Positions 24,887-32,908 are shown, counted from the stretch's first letter. The stretch: DNA of 38,438 nt from Candidatus Aminicenantota bacterium (GCA_011772425.1 WVZO01000343.1:27793-66230), one strand, 5' to 3'. The notes: generated by a model not told the origin, from the sequence alone. Numbers and translations are program-made.

Positions 24887-25126
24887 TTATTCCTTTTCTT
24901 TTATCTTCCTATAAACGGTTATGGCCGCATCCGGGCAAATCACCGAGCAATTCTGGCAGGCAATACACTTTTCCTCATCCTCAAGGTATGCATAGTGCAG
25001 ACCATAGCTGTTGGTATCTGCTTTGTTCATGGCCAGGCACTTAGTGGGGCAAGAATTGACGCATAACTCACACCCTTTGCATCCTTCAACCGAAATCTCA
25101 ACGTAACCTTTTGCTTTCGGCGGCAT
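24887..25126 (-). CDS. 2-oxoacid:ferredoxin oxidoreductase, delta (2[4Fe-4S] ferredoxin) subunit
   Basis: A 79-aa ferredoxin with two Cys clusters, CKGCELCVNSCP and CIACQNCSVICP, each CxxCxxCxxxCP, for two [4Fe-4S] centres. It carries electrons within the oxidoreductase. The ATG at 25126 has AAGGAGG upstream; a TTG further up (25174) lacks one. First gene of the four-gene operon in the order delta-alpha-beta-gamma. Confidence 0.93.
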   Translation of the reverse strand: MPPKAKGYVEISVEGCKGCELCVNSCPTKCLAMNKADTNSYGLHYAYLEDEEKCIACQNCSVICPDAAITVYRKIKEKE

Positions 25127-25234
25127 ACTTTCCTCCTTTAAATACTGTGTGTAATGAGTCTTCCTCATTTTCAAGAACGTTAAGTTGCTTTCCCGATGTT
25201 TTACATATGAATGGAATTTTAATTTTCATACATC

Positions 25235-25264
25235 ATTATACCAAAAACTTTCTTAAGATTGCAA
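25235..25264 (-). promoter_or_regulatory. Promoter of the oxidoreductase operon
   Basis: TTGCAA (25259-25264), 18-bp spacer, TATAAT (25235-25240) with an extended TGG in front, on the minus strand. The 5' leader is about 100 nt. Confidence 0.65.
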
Positions 25265-25269
25265 ATATT

Positions 25270-25435
25270 AAATCAGCAATTTTAAACACTGGAGCAATGG
25301 AGTAAGATGAATTTGATCGTAGGGGTTTGATTCATCAAACCCTTGGGTCAATTGTTCAGGGAGAGGGCTTGATAAATCAAGCCCCTACTCTGTGTCATCT
25401 GTGCTCTCTGTGGCTAAAAATAGAATTGCTGATTT
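25270..25435. repeat. MITE-like unit with 12-bp terminal inverted repeats
   Basis: AAATCAGCAATT (25270-25281) and its exact inverse AATTGCTGATTT (25424-25435) bracket about 140 bp. The interior holds an inverted repeat (GTAGGGGTTTGAT... and ...ATCAAGCCCCTAC, 25319-25388) and a CACAGAG-type repeat word. No coding region. It separates the divergent promoters of the oxidoreductase operon and the RiPP cluster; with its surroundings it accounts for most of the 490-bp gap. Confidence 0.55.
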
Positions 25436-25441
25436 TAAATC

Positions 25442-25470
25442 TTGAAAATCCCCAAAAATTGTTATAAAAT
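25442..25470 (+). promoter_or_regulatory. Promoter of the RiPP cluster
   Basis: TTGAAA (25442-25447), 17-bp spacer, TAAAAT (25465-25470). The transcript would begin near 25477 and have a leader of about 140 nt. The leader contains a possible stem CCGGGAC (25534-25540) with GTCCTGG (25561-25567). Confidence 0.65.
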
Positions 25471-25618
25471 GTATTTTGGTTCTTTTACTTATTCTTTTTA
25501 TCAGAGAGCCTTTAAACACCAGCGTCTTTTGTGCCGGGACAAGGTGGCGGTTGGCGACTGGTCCTGGAGCGGGAGTGCGCGGTGTGACAATAAAAATTAC
25601 AGAAAAGGAGGACTTATC

Positions 25619-25843
25619 ATGAGTGCAGACAAGAAACTGATCTTGAAAGCATTGACCGATGTAAACTTCAGAAAGCTTTTAAAGGAAAACCCGGAAGAAG
25701 CCCTGAATCTTGCAGAGATCAAAGGTGGTAATGTAGCTGTTAATGAAATCCTGGACACGTTGGCATCAATCGACGACCAAATTGACTCGATTAGCGACAA
25801 GCTTCTTTGCGTAGACCCTCCCGGTTCCTGTGGAATCTGCTGA
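25619..25843 (+). CDS. RiPP precursor peptide with C-terminal Cys-rich core
   Basis: A 74-aa peptide. The leader-like N-terminus (LKALTDVNFRKLLKENPEEAL, residues 9-29) has the FRxxLLxxPxxAL pattern seen in Nif11-like and Franean1_4349-type RiPP leaders. GG at 36-37 precedes an amphipathic stretch. All three cysteines lie in the last 11 residues, CVDPPGSCGIC (Cys64, Cys71, Cys74), and Cys74 is the C-terminal residue. The ATG has AAAGGAGG 7 nt upstream; the frame is open for 59 codons before it, but those lie in the 5' leader. The next gene, a SPASM radical-SAM protein, overlaps it by 14 nt. Together this marks the tail as substrate for radical-SAM modification, perhaps thioether or C-methyl; the actual product is unknown. 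Confidence 0.8.
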   Translation: MSADKKLILKALTDVNFRKLLKENPEEALNLAEIKGGNVAVNEILDTLASIDDQIDSISDKLLCVDPPGSCGIC

Positions 25844-26939
25844 ACCCAAACATTATCGGGCCGAGGTGCTCATCGCTCCCACCTGGGAGTGCAACCTGGG
25901 GTGCACGTACTGTTTCGTCCGAGAAAACGAAATTTCCAATGATGCGATGTACATGTCCACGGAAGTGGCTTCCAGGATTGTGGATGCATTAGACGAGGGC
26001 CTCGAGGATGTCAGGATTATCACCATCCATCTATACGGAGGGGAACCCTTTATCAATCTTCCCGCATCAAAAGCAATGGTAGAGCGGGCGCTCCGGAAAA
26101 AACCCGGACGTTTTACCTTTTCAGTGACCACCAACGGTACAGTATTAACAGATGAGACTCTTGACGTACTTGAACAGGGAAAATTCTATATTATCCTCAG
26201 TATAGATGGTCCGGCTGAAATCCACGATGAGTGCCGAAAGAAAAGGGACGGCTCACCGACCCACGCCAATGTCATACGTTTCCTGGAAACTGTCCGGTCG
26301 CGAACGTCATGTATTGTATGTGGTTCCTCGGTGGTTCGTTCGGGATGGGGTCTTCGAGAGGCCACCGATTACCTGCGAACCCTGCCGATCCATTCTATTA
26401 AGGCACAGGCGGTGCGGGTACCTGAGGGTACCCGCTATTCCCTGTCCCCGGAAGAGAGGGCAGCCTATATGGAAGACCTTGAGTACATCGGCCGCTGCGT
26501 CATTGAAGAACTGGAAACAGAAAAGGTTCCCATTGACAAACGATTCGCCAGCCGCGTATTGCAACTGCTAAAAGGGGTCGAACGTCAGTCCTACTGCGGT
26601 GCCGGCACCACGACCTTCGGCGTCACCCCCGGGGGAAATGTTCTCCCCTGCCTGCTGCTGGGCGAAAAAGAGGGCAAAATCATCCTGGGTCATGTTAATG
26701 ATGACCCTAAAACCTGGAGAGAGGCCGGCCGTGCCTGGAAGGCAAAACCACTGCGTCCTAAATGTAAATCATGCTCGTACCTTTACCTCTGCGGCGGCGG
26801 CTGCCCGGCCATGATCTCAGTGTGCGCCCAGGACGAATGCGAACTGGTCCACAAAAACTGCGAAGTCTCCTTATCCATATACAAACACTTCAAAGACGAT
26901 AAACCCGAAGCCCTGCTGGGCCTGGCTGGAATTACCTGA
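25830..26939 (+). CDS. Radical-SAM/SPASM peptide maturase 1
   Basis: A 369-aa anaerobic maturase-like enzyme. The radical-SAM cluster motif is CNLGCTYC (Cys21, 25, 28), with HLYGGEPF and SIDGPAEIHD as in the peptide-modifying SPASM group. The C-terminal SPASM domain has Cys in YCGAG, VLPC, CKSC, YLCGGGCP and later Cys residues for auxiliary [4Fe-4S] clusters. Such enzymes make thioether, C-C or other crosslinks on RiPP precursors. The GTG start at 25830 lies inside the precursor gene, without a clear Shine-Dalgarno, so translational coupling is likely. Its partner substrate should be the 74-aa peptide just upstream. Confidence 0.9.
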   Translation: MESAEPKHYRAEVLIAPTWECNLGCTYCFVRENEISNDAMYMSTEVASRIVDALDEGLEDVRIITIHLYGGEPFINLPASKAMVERALRKKPGRFTFSVTTNGTVLTDETLDVLEQGKFYIILSIDGPAEIHDECRKKRDGSPTHANVIRFLETVRSRTSCIVCGSSVVRSGWGLREATDYLRTLPIHSIKAQAVRVPEGTRYSLSPEERAAYMEDLEYIGRCVIEELETEKVPIDKRFASRVLQLLKGVERQSYCGAGTTTFGVTPGGNVLPCLLLGEKEGKIILGHVNDDPKTWREAGRAWKAKPLRPKCKSCSYLYLCGGGCPAMISVCAQDECELVHKNCEVSLSIYKHFKDDKPEALLGLAGIT

Positions 26940-27013
26940 ACCCACGATTCCAGGTCTGATCCCGATTTATAGTCGTTTGTTTTTTAGCGGTTATTTGATA
27001 ATTGTTATTCAAT

Positions 27014-28246
27014 ATGATAGATACAAAGAAAGAAAATATATCATCATCGTCATTATTATCTTCGTCGGCCCCTCCCGGGTTTGATGCCGAAGGGCTCACC
27101 CCGCCGCCGGTAAAGAATGGGGTGTATCGCACCACGTCGTTGGCCCTGGACCTGGCCGGTCATTGTAACCTGGCGTGCCGCTATTGTGCCGAGTCGGCGA
27201 CGCAGCCCCGGCGGGACCTCATGTCACCCGGAACCCTCGAAACTGCCTGGAAGTTCCTCCTCCCCGACGGGGTTCCCGCCAAAGGAATGTCCATCCGCCT
27301 GGGCAGCGGTGAACCCCTGATCGGTTTTTCCCTGATGAAAAAACTGGTGGAGCTGCAGCAAAAGGTAAAAGAGCCCATTCCCGTATTTCTTACCACCAAC
27401 GGCACCCTTATCGATGACGAAATCGCCGAATGGTTGATCGCGTCCGGCTGGAACGTCAAGATCAGCCTGGATGGACCCGCATCCGTCCAGGATAAATGGC
27501 GGGTTCTACCCGGGGGTATCGGTACCTACGAACGGGTGGCAAAAGCGGTTACCTTAATGGCCCAACAAATCCCGGAACGCTTCAGCGTTACCGCCGTACT
27601 TTGCCGCGGAACCGATCCGGCCGAAGTGTTCGACGGCATTGCCGGCCTGGGAGTCCGCCGCATCGAACTGGTCCCGGTGGCCCATAAAAGTGAATCCGTT
27701 TCCCCGGGACCGGAAGATGTTAGGCGATACAAAACCTTTGTCATGAACTATGCCCTTCGTTACCTGGAAAGCGATGAAAAACAACTCCCCCCCGAACTTA
27801 CCCGGTTTAAACAGCGGGTACTGCGGTTGATGGGCTATACCCTGGCGCGGATATCCTGCGGCGCGGGCCGGCAATTTCTCGGGGTGGGACCGGGGGGTGA
27901 TCTTTACCCCTGTTTCAGGTTCATCGGTGTGGACAATTACCGGTTGGGGCATATCGAGACGGGCATCGACAGGGAAGCGGTGACGGCTTTCCAGGAAGGG
28001 GCCGGTCGTCCTTACGAACAACGAACCCCCTGTGGTACGTGCTGGGCTGCTCCCCTCTGCGGCGGCCCTTGTTTCGCCTGTGCTGAGATGTTCGGACCCG
28101 GGGACGGGCAACCTATTTCCCTGCACTGCCAATATGTCCTGGCAGACTCGGAAGCCGCCGTAACCCTTGTTAACCGGCTCAGGGAACACAACCCCGAACG
28201 TTTGCTTACTTTTTTGCCCAACCTCGGGGACATCCTGGGGGAGTAA
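27014..28246 (+). CDS. Radical-SAM/SPASM peptide maturase 2
   Basis: A 410-aa enzyme from ATG 27014; an in-frame TTG four codons upstream is an alternative, and neither has a good Shine-Dalgarno. An N-terminal Ser-rich segment (SSSSLLSSSAPP) precedes the radical-SAM motif CNLACRYC (Cys51, 55, 58). Then come RLGSGEPL, FLTTNGTL and SLDGPASVQD. The C-terminal SPASM-type Cys set is in SCGAGR, LYPCFRF, PCGTCWAAPLCGGPCFAC and HCQYV. It differs strongly from maturase 1, so the two are not a recent duplication and probably perform different steps. It starts 74 bp after maturase 1 and the next gene follows 4 bp after its stop. The DNA looks richer in G+C than the flanking beta-propeller gene. Confidence 0.9.
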   Translation: MIDTKKENISSSSLLSSSAPPGFDAEGLTPPPVKNGVYRTTSLALDLAGHCNLACRYCAESATQPRRDLMSPGTLETAWKFLLPDGVPAKGMSIRLGSGEPLIGFSLMKKLVELQQKVKEPIPVFLTTNGTLIDDEIAEWLIASGWNVKISLDGPASVQDKWRVLPGGIGTYERVAKAVTLMAQQIPERFSVTAVLCRGTDPAEVFDGIAGLGVRRIELVPVAHKSESVSPGPEDVRRYKTFVMNYALRYLESDEKQLPPELTRFKQRVLRLMGYTLARISCGAGRQFLGVGPGGDLYPCFRFIGVDNYRLGHIETGIDREAVTAFQEGAGRPYEQRTPCGTCWAAPLCGGPCFACAEMFGPGDGQPISLHCQYVLADSEAAVTLVNRLREHNPERLLTFLPNLGDILGE

Positions 28247-28250
28247 CCCG

Positions 28251-29549
28251 ATGGCAAAGGGGAAATTCAAAAAAATCGCACTGGTCAAGCCGCCGGAGCG
28301 TTCAACGTTAAATTTCGGCACGTTCAGCCTGGCGGTCATTGCCGCGGCTGCCCGGGATATCGTTGATATTTCCATCGTGGACACCACGAATTTGTCCGTG
28401 GACAGGGCAGTAAAAGAAGTCATGGAACCGGAACCCGATCTCATCGGGATCACGTTGATGGGTGCCGAATCCGTACCTTTTGCCGTTTCCCTGGTCCGGG
28501 CCTTAAAAGAGGCAAAGAATACCTCGACTATCATTGCCGGTGGACATGGAGCCGTGCTGCTGTCCCGGGACCTTCTTAACGCCGGTGTTGATTGCTGCGT
28601 CCTGGGGGAAGGCGAATCCACCTTCCGGGATATCGTGGAAAGGGGAATCGTTACCGGGATGCCGGGAACCGTTACCCTGGAGGAGAACCGGGTGGTAAAA
28701 GGTCCGCCCCGTTCTCTTATATTTCCCCTGGACCGTCTCGAGCTGCCGGCACGCGACCTGATGCCGCCGCCCCCTGAAGGTGTGTATCTCATGGAAACCA
28801 GCCGCGGCTGTCCACACCAGTGCAAATTCTGCGAGACCACACGGTTTTACGGCAGGCGGTGGCGGCCCTATTCACCGGAACGGGTGGTCCGGGAAGCCAA
28901 ACTCCTCATAGACAAATACAATGCCTGGATCATCCATTTCGCTGACGATAACTTTTCAGCAAGTATCAAAAGGGTAAAAAAAATCTGTGAAAAAATAATA
29001 AAAGAGGAAGTATTCCCGGCTTTTTATATGCTTTCGGCCAGGGCCGACGACCTTGTTTCGGACCCCGACTTATTACCTCTAATGGCAAAAGCACGAATGT
29101 TGCGAATCAGTGTCGGTGTTGAAACGCTGGCGGCCGATGTCGCCAGGGAAATCGACAAACCCATACCTTTTGACGTTTATAAACAGGCATTTACACGAAT
29201 GCGGGAGCTGGGAATCTTTTCTGTGGCTTCATTAATCCTGGGCCTGCCCGGGGAAACGCCGCAGGATAGGGCCAGGACTGTAGAGCTTGCGGTCGAGGCC
29301 GGACCGGACTCCGCTCATTTCCTCCCGTTCCAGCCGCAGGCCGGTCTCCCGCTAAAAGGAAAACACGGCGGATATGATCTTGATCCCGATGACCTGCGGG
29401 ATGCGGTAGCGTTTGAATCTGCGTTTTTTAACCATCCCACCGTACAAACGCGTCTCAAAACCCTGGCGGAATTAGATGGAATACAGGCCATGTTGGCCCG
29501 CTCCACCCTTAACAACCCCGTTCATAAGAAAGGATCGCCAGGTAAATAA
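28251..29549 (+). CDS. B12-binding radical-SAM protein of the RiPP cluster
   Basis: A 432-aa enzyme. Residues about 8-135 form a cobalamin-binding Rossmann domain (PDLIGITLMGAESVPFA, IIAGGHGAVLLSRDLL, GVDCCVLGEGESTF), without the DxHxxG histidine. Class B radical-SAM methylases often lack that too. The radical-SAM domain has CPHQCKFC near residue 185, then FADDNFSAS and GLPGETPQD. The family includes C-methyltransferases and ring-forming enzymes in natural-product pathways. ATG 28251 is 4 bp after the maturase 2 stop, with GGGGGA upstream; the frame is open for 28 codons before it but overlaps maturase 2. The likely substrate is the 74-aa precursor or its modified form. Confidence 0.9.
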   Translation: MAKGKFKKIALVKPPERSTLNFGTFSLAVIAAAARDIVDISIVDTTNLSVDRAVKEVMEPEPDLIGITLMGAESVPFAVSLVRALKEAKNTSTIIAGGHGAVLLSRDLLNAGVDCCVLGEGESTFRDIVERGIVTGMPGTVTLEENRVVKGPPRSLIFPLDRLELPARDLMPPPPEGVYLMETSRGCPHQCKFCETTRFYGRRWRPYSPERVVREAKLLIDKYNAWIIHFADDNFSASIKRVKKICEKIIKEEVFPAFYMLSARADDLVSDPDLLPLMAKARMLRISVGVETLAADVAREIDKPIPFDVYKQAFTRMRELGIFSVASLILGLPGETPQDRARTVELAVEAGPDSAHFLPFQPQAGLPLKGKHGGYDLDPDDLRDAVAFESAFFNHPTVQTRLKTLAELDGIQAMLARSTLNNPVHKKGSPGK

Positions 29550-29590
29550 TCCATACCATTGACTTAAGAAGAACACACTCTAATAAAAAG

Positions 29591-29643
29591 TTTTGCGGGG
29601 TCCAGGGGCGGTTTTTCAAAAGAGCCCCTGGCCGCCGGAGGCA
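29591..29643. repeat. Dispersed palindromic element, copy 4
   Basis: TTTTGCGGGGT, CCAGGGGC, short loop, GCCCCTGG, CCGCCGGAGGC, inverse in orientation to copies 1 and 2. It lies 42 bp after the last gene of the RiPP cluster and could end that transcript. Confidence 0.8.
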
Positions 29644-29720
29644 CAGAAAAGTTCTGATAGAGTTTTATAGGAATTCAGGATGGGCAGGCAGGAAGCTTTA
29701 TATTTTTTCCCGTGTAAATG

Positions 29721-29729
29721 TGTTATAAT
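29721..29729 (+). promoter_or_regulatory. Extended -10 promoter of beta-propeller gene 2
   Basis: TGTTATAAT: a consensus TATAAT (29724-29729) with the TGn extension. The -35 region is poor, as expected for extended -10 promoters. The ATG follows 22 bp later with GAGGT between. Confidence 0.65.
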
Positions 29730-29751
29730 GGTATTAGATATGAGGTAAAAA

Positions 29752-30798
29752 ATGAGACGAATCATCATCAGCATCTTATTGTTATTTTGTTTATCGAGTT
29801 TTCAATTGGGAGCACAAGTGGTGCCATTACCAGGGCTAATCAACCCGGATTCAATTATGGTAGACAACCACCATATTTACATCACCGACAGGGAGGCCAT
29901 TTATATTTTTTCCGTGGTTGATTTTAAATTGAAAACAAAATTTGGCAAGAAAGGAGAGGGACCGAAAGAATTTAAAATTAATCCGACAACAGTTACCAAA
30001 CTCCTGGTAGATATCCAACCCCATACCGATACTATTATGGTAAATAGTAATAACAAGGTTTCCTTCCTTACAAAAGATGGAAAATATCTAAAAGAAGTTC
30101 AAATAAGCTCCGCTGGCAACCTTAAACAAATTGGCGACCATTATGTTGGTTATTCCATTTCCAGGAAAACTAAAATCTGGTATTTAGCAATTAACCTTTA
30201 TGACTCAACATTTCACAAATTAAAAGAAATCTTTCGAACAGAATATTACATTCAACCTAACAAGAAATTTAACCTGGTCAAATTGGGCTGCGGCAATGCC
30301 AGACTGGCGGTTTACACGGTTTATAATGAAAAAATCTTCGTGGAAGGTGTTGAGAATGTTATTCATGTATTTAATAAAGAAGGAAATGACCAATATGTCA
30401 TAAAATTGAATTATGATCGGCTTAAAGTATCTGAAAAACATAAAGAGGAAATCAGGAAAGACTTAGATATATTATATAAAGGCCCGATCATGCAGGCATT
30501 GATTAAGAAAAAAGGATACTTCCCGGAGTACTTTACGGCAAGAGCTTTTAAAATCGCCGACAACAAAATATTTATTCCAACATATAAGAAACAAAATGGT
30601 AAAAACGAATTTATTATTTTGGACTTAAAAGGAAATATAAAAAAGAAAATTTATCTTCCCTTCAAAGACCGGACATTACTTCTTGCGTATCCTTATGCCA
30701 TAGGAGGCAATAGACTTTACCAGTTATTTGAGAACGATGAAACAGGGGAGTGGGAGCTTCATATTACCGGGTTCCCCGGAGAACCCGGCAATAAATAG
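29752..30798 (+). CDS. 6-bladed beta-propeller protein, exported (paralogue 2)
   Basis: A 348-aa protein with a signal peptide (about residues 1-21, ending near LGAQ). Propeller-type repeats include IYITDREAIYIFSVVDFKL and FGKKGEGPKEF. The order of motifs parallels the gene at 14278-15273: signal, VVPLPGLINPD against VVPMKGLLKPD, the GEGP block, and a C-terminal YQLFENDETGEWELHI against YHLKDNEETETWEIRV. The two are paralogues scattered in the chromosome. The DNA is clearly richer in A+T than the RiPP cluster before it. Function unknown; ligand binding or surface protein interaction is usual guesswork for the fold. Ends with TAG. Confidence 0.82.
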   Translation: MRRIIISILLLFCLSSFQLGAQVVPLPGLINPDSIMVDNHHIYITDREAIYIFSVVDFKLKTKFGKKGEGPKEFKINPTTVTKLLVDIQPHTDTIMVNSNNKVSFLTKDGKYLKEVQISSAGNLKQIGDHYVGYSISRKTKIWYLAINLYDSTFHKLKEIFRTEYYIQPNKKFNLVKLGCGNARLAVYTVYNEKIFVEGVENVIHVFNKEGNDQYVIKLNYDRLKVSEKHKEEIRKDLDILYKGPIMQALIKKKGYFPEYFTARAFKIADNKIFIPTYKKQNGKNEFIILDLKGNIKKKIYLPFKDRTLLLAYPYAIGGNRLYQLFENDETGEWELHITGFPGEPGNK

Positions 30799-31126
30799 GT
30801 TCCTGGCAATTAATCTGAAAAAAAATATTTCACGGAGTTTTCAACTTTTCAAACACCGAGTCAAGTTTGACAAGATTCATCTGACTTTACAGATTTGTGG
30901 ATATGCCGTAACGACGCTCAGAATTATGTTATTATTGGTGACCCTGCTGTGCGCTTTAGATTTGAGTAATTTTTGCTAATTTGGGAAGTGAGACCTTGGT
31001 ATCAATTTTAAATCGTCGAAGTCAGCTGCGGCACAACCAAAAATCCCGAAACGTTTACCTGATTTTGCTTTCCGGCTCCTGATGCGGGTTTCCAAAAACG
31101 ACTGGAAAGAGAGAACCCTGTTCTCA
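30799..31126. other. Gene-free stretch with 69-bp repeat copy
   Basis: 328 bp between the beta-propeller gene and the convergent AAA ATPase gene. It holds the first 69-bp direct repeat (30802-30870). The rest has no recognisable signal apart from scattered stop codons in all frames. Confidence 0.55.
30802..30870. repeat. 69-bp direct repeat, copy 1 (left of AAA ATPase)
   Basis: Begins CCTGGCAATTAATCTG and ends ACACCGAGTCAAGTTTGA. The copy at 33020-33088 is the same length with only a few mismatches and the same orientation. The two bracket the AAA ATPase gene. Confidence 0.85.
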
Positions 31127-32902
31127 TCAAACAAGGGGCGACTTTAACTTCCCGGTTTCCAGCCACCTCTCATCTTCGCTGCAAGCAATCCCTTTCTCTT
31201 CGCAATACGCTTCGGCTTCCGCGGTAAACCCGGCGCGGGAAAAAATAAAACCTACCACCCGCTCCAGGTTTTCAAGCTTTTTGATCTCCGCGAATTTGAG
31301 CTCGAAATCCTTCAGTTCATCCAGGGAAAACTTTTTAACTTCACGGTTCTTTACTTCCCCGATAATGGAATAATCATCCGAATTCAAGGAACGGGCAAAA
31401 ATGTCCACGGTGAAAACTTTCGCATACTCCGGTGAACTGTGGTATTTCCATACCCGCGAATAATCGCAAAATTCAAAGTAAGCCGGCAAATAACGGGTAA
31501 TGGATTTTAATAATTCATTATTCTTACGAGCCCGCACTAATCGATCCAGGATCAAAAATTCGGCATGATAACCCTTAAGCCAATTATACTTGCCTAACAA
31601 GCTTTGATAACGTTTCTTTTCCTCTTTCAACTCAGAACTGTATTCTTCCCGGATTACCCCGGGCGAGAATTGGCGTATATCTTCTTCGTATACCCCCCGA
31701 AAGACTTTGTCGAAAATATTATCTTTGACTCCCCGGTAGCGATTGTTTGAAGCTCCCTGGTTGATAATATCGGTTTTCACCAGGGCTTTGAGCTTTTTTT
31801 CAAGGTCTTTCTCCGGCATCTCCAGGTTTAAGGCTTCACGCAGTTCAGCGCGGGTCCACTCCCGGTCCCGGTATTTACTGAGATGCAGCACGATATTTTT
31901 GGCATTTTTATCGTTGATTTCCGGGAAGGCTTTGGCCATGTATTCCATCCAGCTCAATTTGATGAGTCCCTGGTCATCCAGGGTCTCAAACTCCAGGGTA
32001 TCGGTCAAACCATCGATGGAGGTGAGGTCTTTGCCCGGATGATCGGAGCGTATCACCGCACTGATATAAAAGGGATTGCCTTCAGTAATGCGAATCAGGG
32101 AAAAAGCGGTTTCCTCGGTCACCGGTACATCAAAGAAGCGGGAGTATTTGTACAACAACTCCTCGGCTTCATTTTCCGGCATATTTTTAATCAATTTATT
32201 CCTGAACCGTGCCGGCAGCATACTGCTCAGTTCCTTCATCAGCCAGCCCACCCAACTGCCCGAAATAAGCAGGGGTGCGATTTTACTTTCGGCCGTACTT
32301 AAATAACCGCCAGCCAGGTTTTTGGCCAGATTCCTCAGGGCTTTGTCCCGGTAGATTTTAGCATTGATGAACTGGAACTCCTCGATCATCTGGATGATGA
32401 ATTCATTCTCACTGTGAGCGATGGTTTTCGGCGCCTCACGAACCGTATTCCACAGCATATCTACATGTTGATGCCGGCTCGAGTATGCCACATTTTCGAT
32501 TACCACGTTCAAATAGTCCAGTCCTTCATTTACCGCGTCTTTTTTGGCTTCTTCAAGACTATTCTTTTTGTCGCGGCCCAGGTAGTTGATTTTCCGGGAT
32601 TTGAACGCGATGTACTGGTAAATAAATGTGAGGAAGAAATCCCAGCAAAAATCTACTATCCAGATGTCATTTTCTTTGATTTCATAGTAAAAGGGGATCA
32701 CCCCATCATTTTTGAAAAAGGTGATATTGAATAACCGCTCCAACAAAGCGGTTTTCCCCATTTTACGCCGGGCCAGGATGGCGGTGCTCATGGATTTTTC
32801 GTCCTTGATATCGTTGATCCACTTAAGGAAATAAGCCAGTTCTTCTTTTCGGCCGGTGAATAGTTCGGGTTTGCCGATTCTTTCTTTTAATGCGTAGTCC
32901 AT
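31127..32902 (-). CDS. Archaeal-type AAA ATPase with PD-(D/E)XK-like C-terminus
   Basis: A 591-aa protein. The STAND/archaeal-ATPase-like N-terminus begins FTGRKEELAYFLKWIN and has a P-loop ILARRKMGKTALLERL (about residues 42-57). A winged-helix region (about 380-430, REWTRAELREAL) follows. The C-terminal 100 residues look like a DUF234/PD-(D/E)XK nuclease-like domain: Asp500 in TVDIFARS, Glu516 and Lys518 in IIGEVKNR. Members of this group are common, mobile and of unknown role. The ATG at 32902 lies 6 nt after the -10 box, so the mRNA should be leaderless; an upstream in-frame start at 32986 would lie before the promoter. The gene is flanked by 69-bp direct repeats. Confidence 0.8.
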   Translation of the reverse strand: MDYALKERIGKPELFTGRKEELAYFLKWINDIKDEKSMSTAILARRKMGKTALLERLFNITFFKNDGVIPFYYEIKENDIWIVDFCWDFFLTFIYQYIAFKSRKINYLGRDKKNSLEEAKKDAVNEGLDYLNVVIENVAYSSRHQHVDMLWNTVREAPKTIAHSENEFIIQMIEEFQFINAKIYRDKALRNLAKNLAGGYLSTAESKIAPLLISGSWVGWLMKELSSMLPARFRNKLIKNMPENEAEELLYKYSRFFDVPVTEETAFSLIRITEGNPFYISAVIRSDHPGKDLTSIDGLTDTLEFETLDDQGLIKLSWMEYMAKAFPEINDKNAKNIVLHLSKYRDREWTRAELREALNLEMPEKDLEKKLKALVKTDIINQGASNNRYRGVKDNIFDKVFRGVYEEDIRQFSPGVIREEYSSELKEEKKRYQSLLGKYNWLKGYHAEFLILDRLVRARKNNELLKSITRYLPAYFEFCDYSRVWKYHSSPEYAKVFTVDIFARSLNSDDYSIIGEVKNREVKKFSLDELKDFELKFAEIKKLENLERVVGFIFSRAGFTAEAEAYCEEKGIACSEDERWLETGKLKSPLV

Positions 32903-32908
32903 AAAATT

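Noticed and set aside
25442-25618. N-terminal extension of the RiPP precursor to 133 aa
   Set aside because: The extension starts on the -35 box of the promoter, and AAAGGAGG sits correctly before the ATG at 25619.
25477-25618. Known riboswitch (cobalamin or SAM) before the RiPP genes or the methylamine operon
   Set aside because: I looked for the conserved B12-box and SAM-type stems and saw none; only a short generic stem is present.
27554-28840. 428-aa frame on the minus strand
   Set aside because: It is the antisense of two radical-SAM genes with clear motifs; its sequence is low-complexity Arg/Ser/Gly without a recognisable domain.
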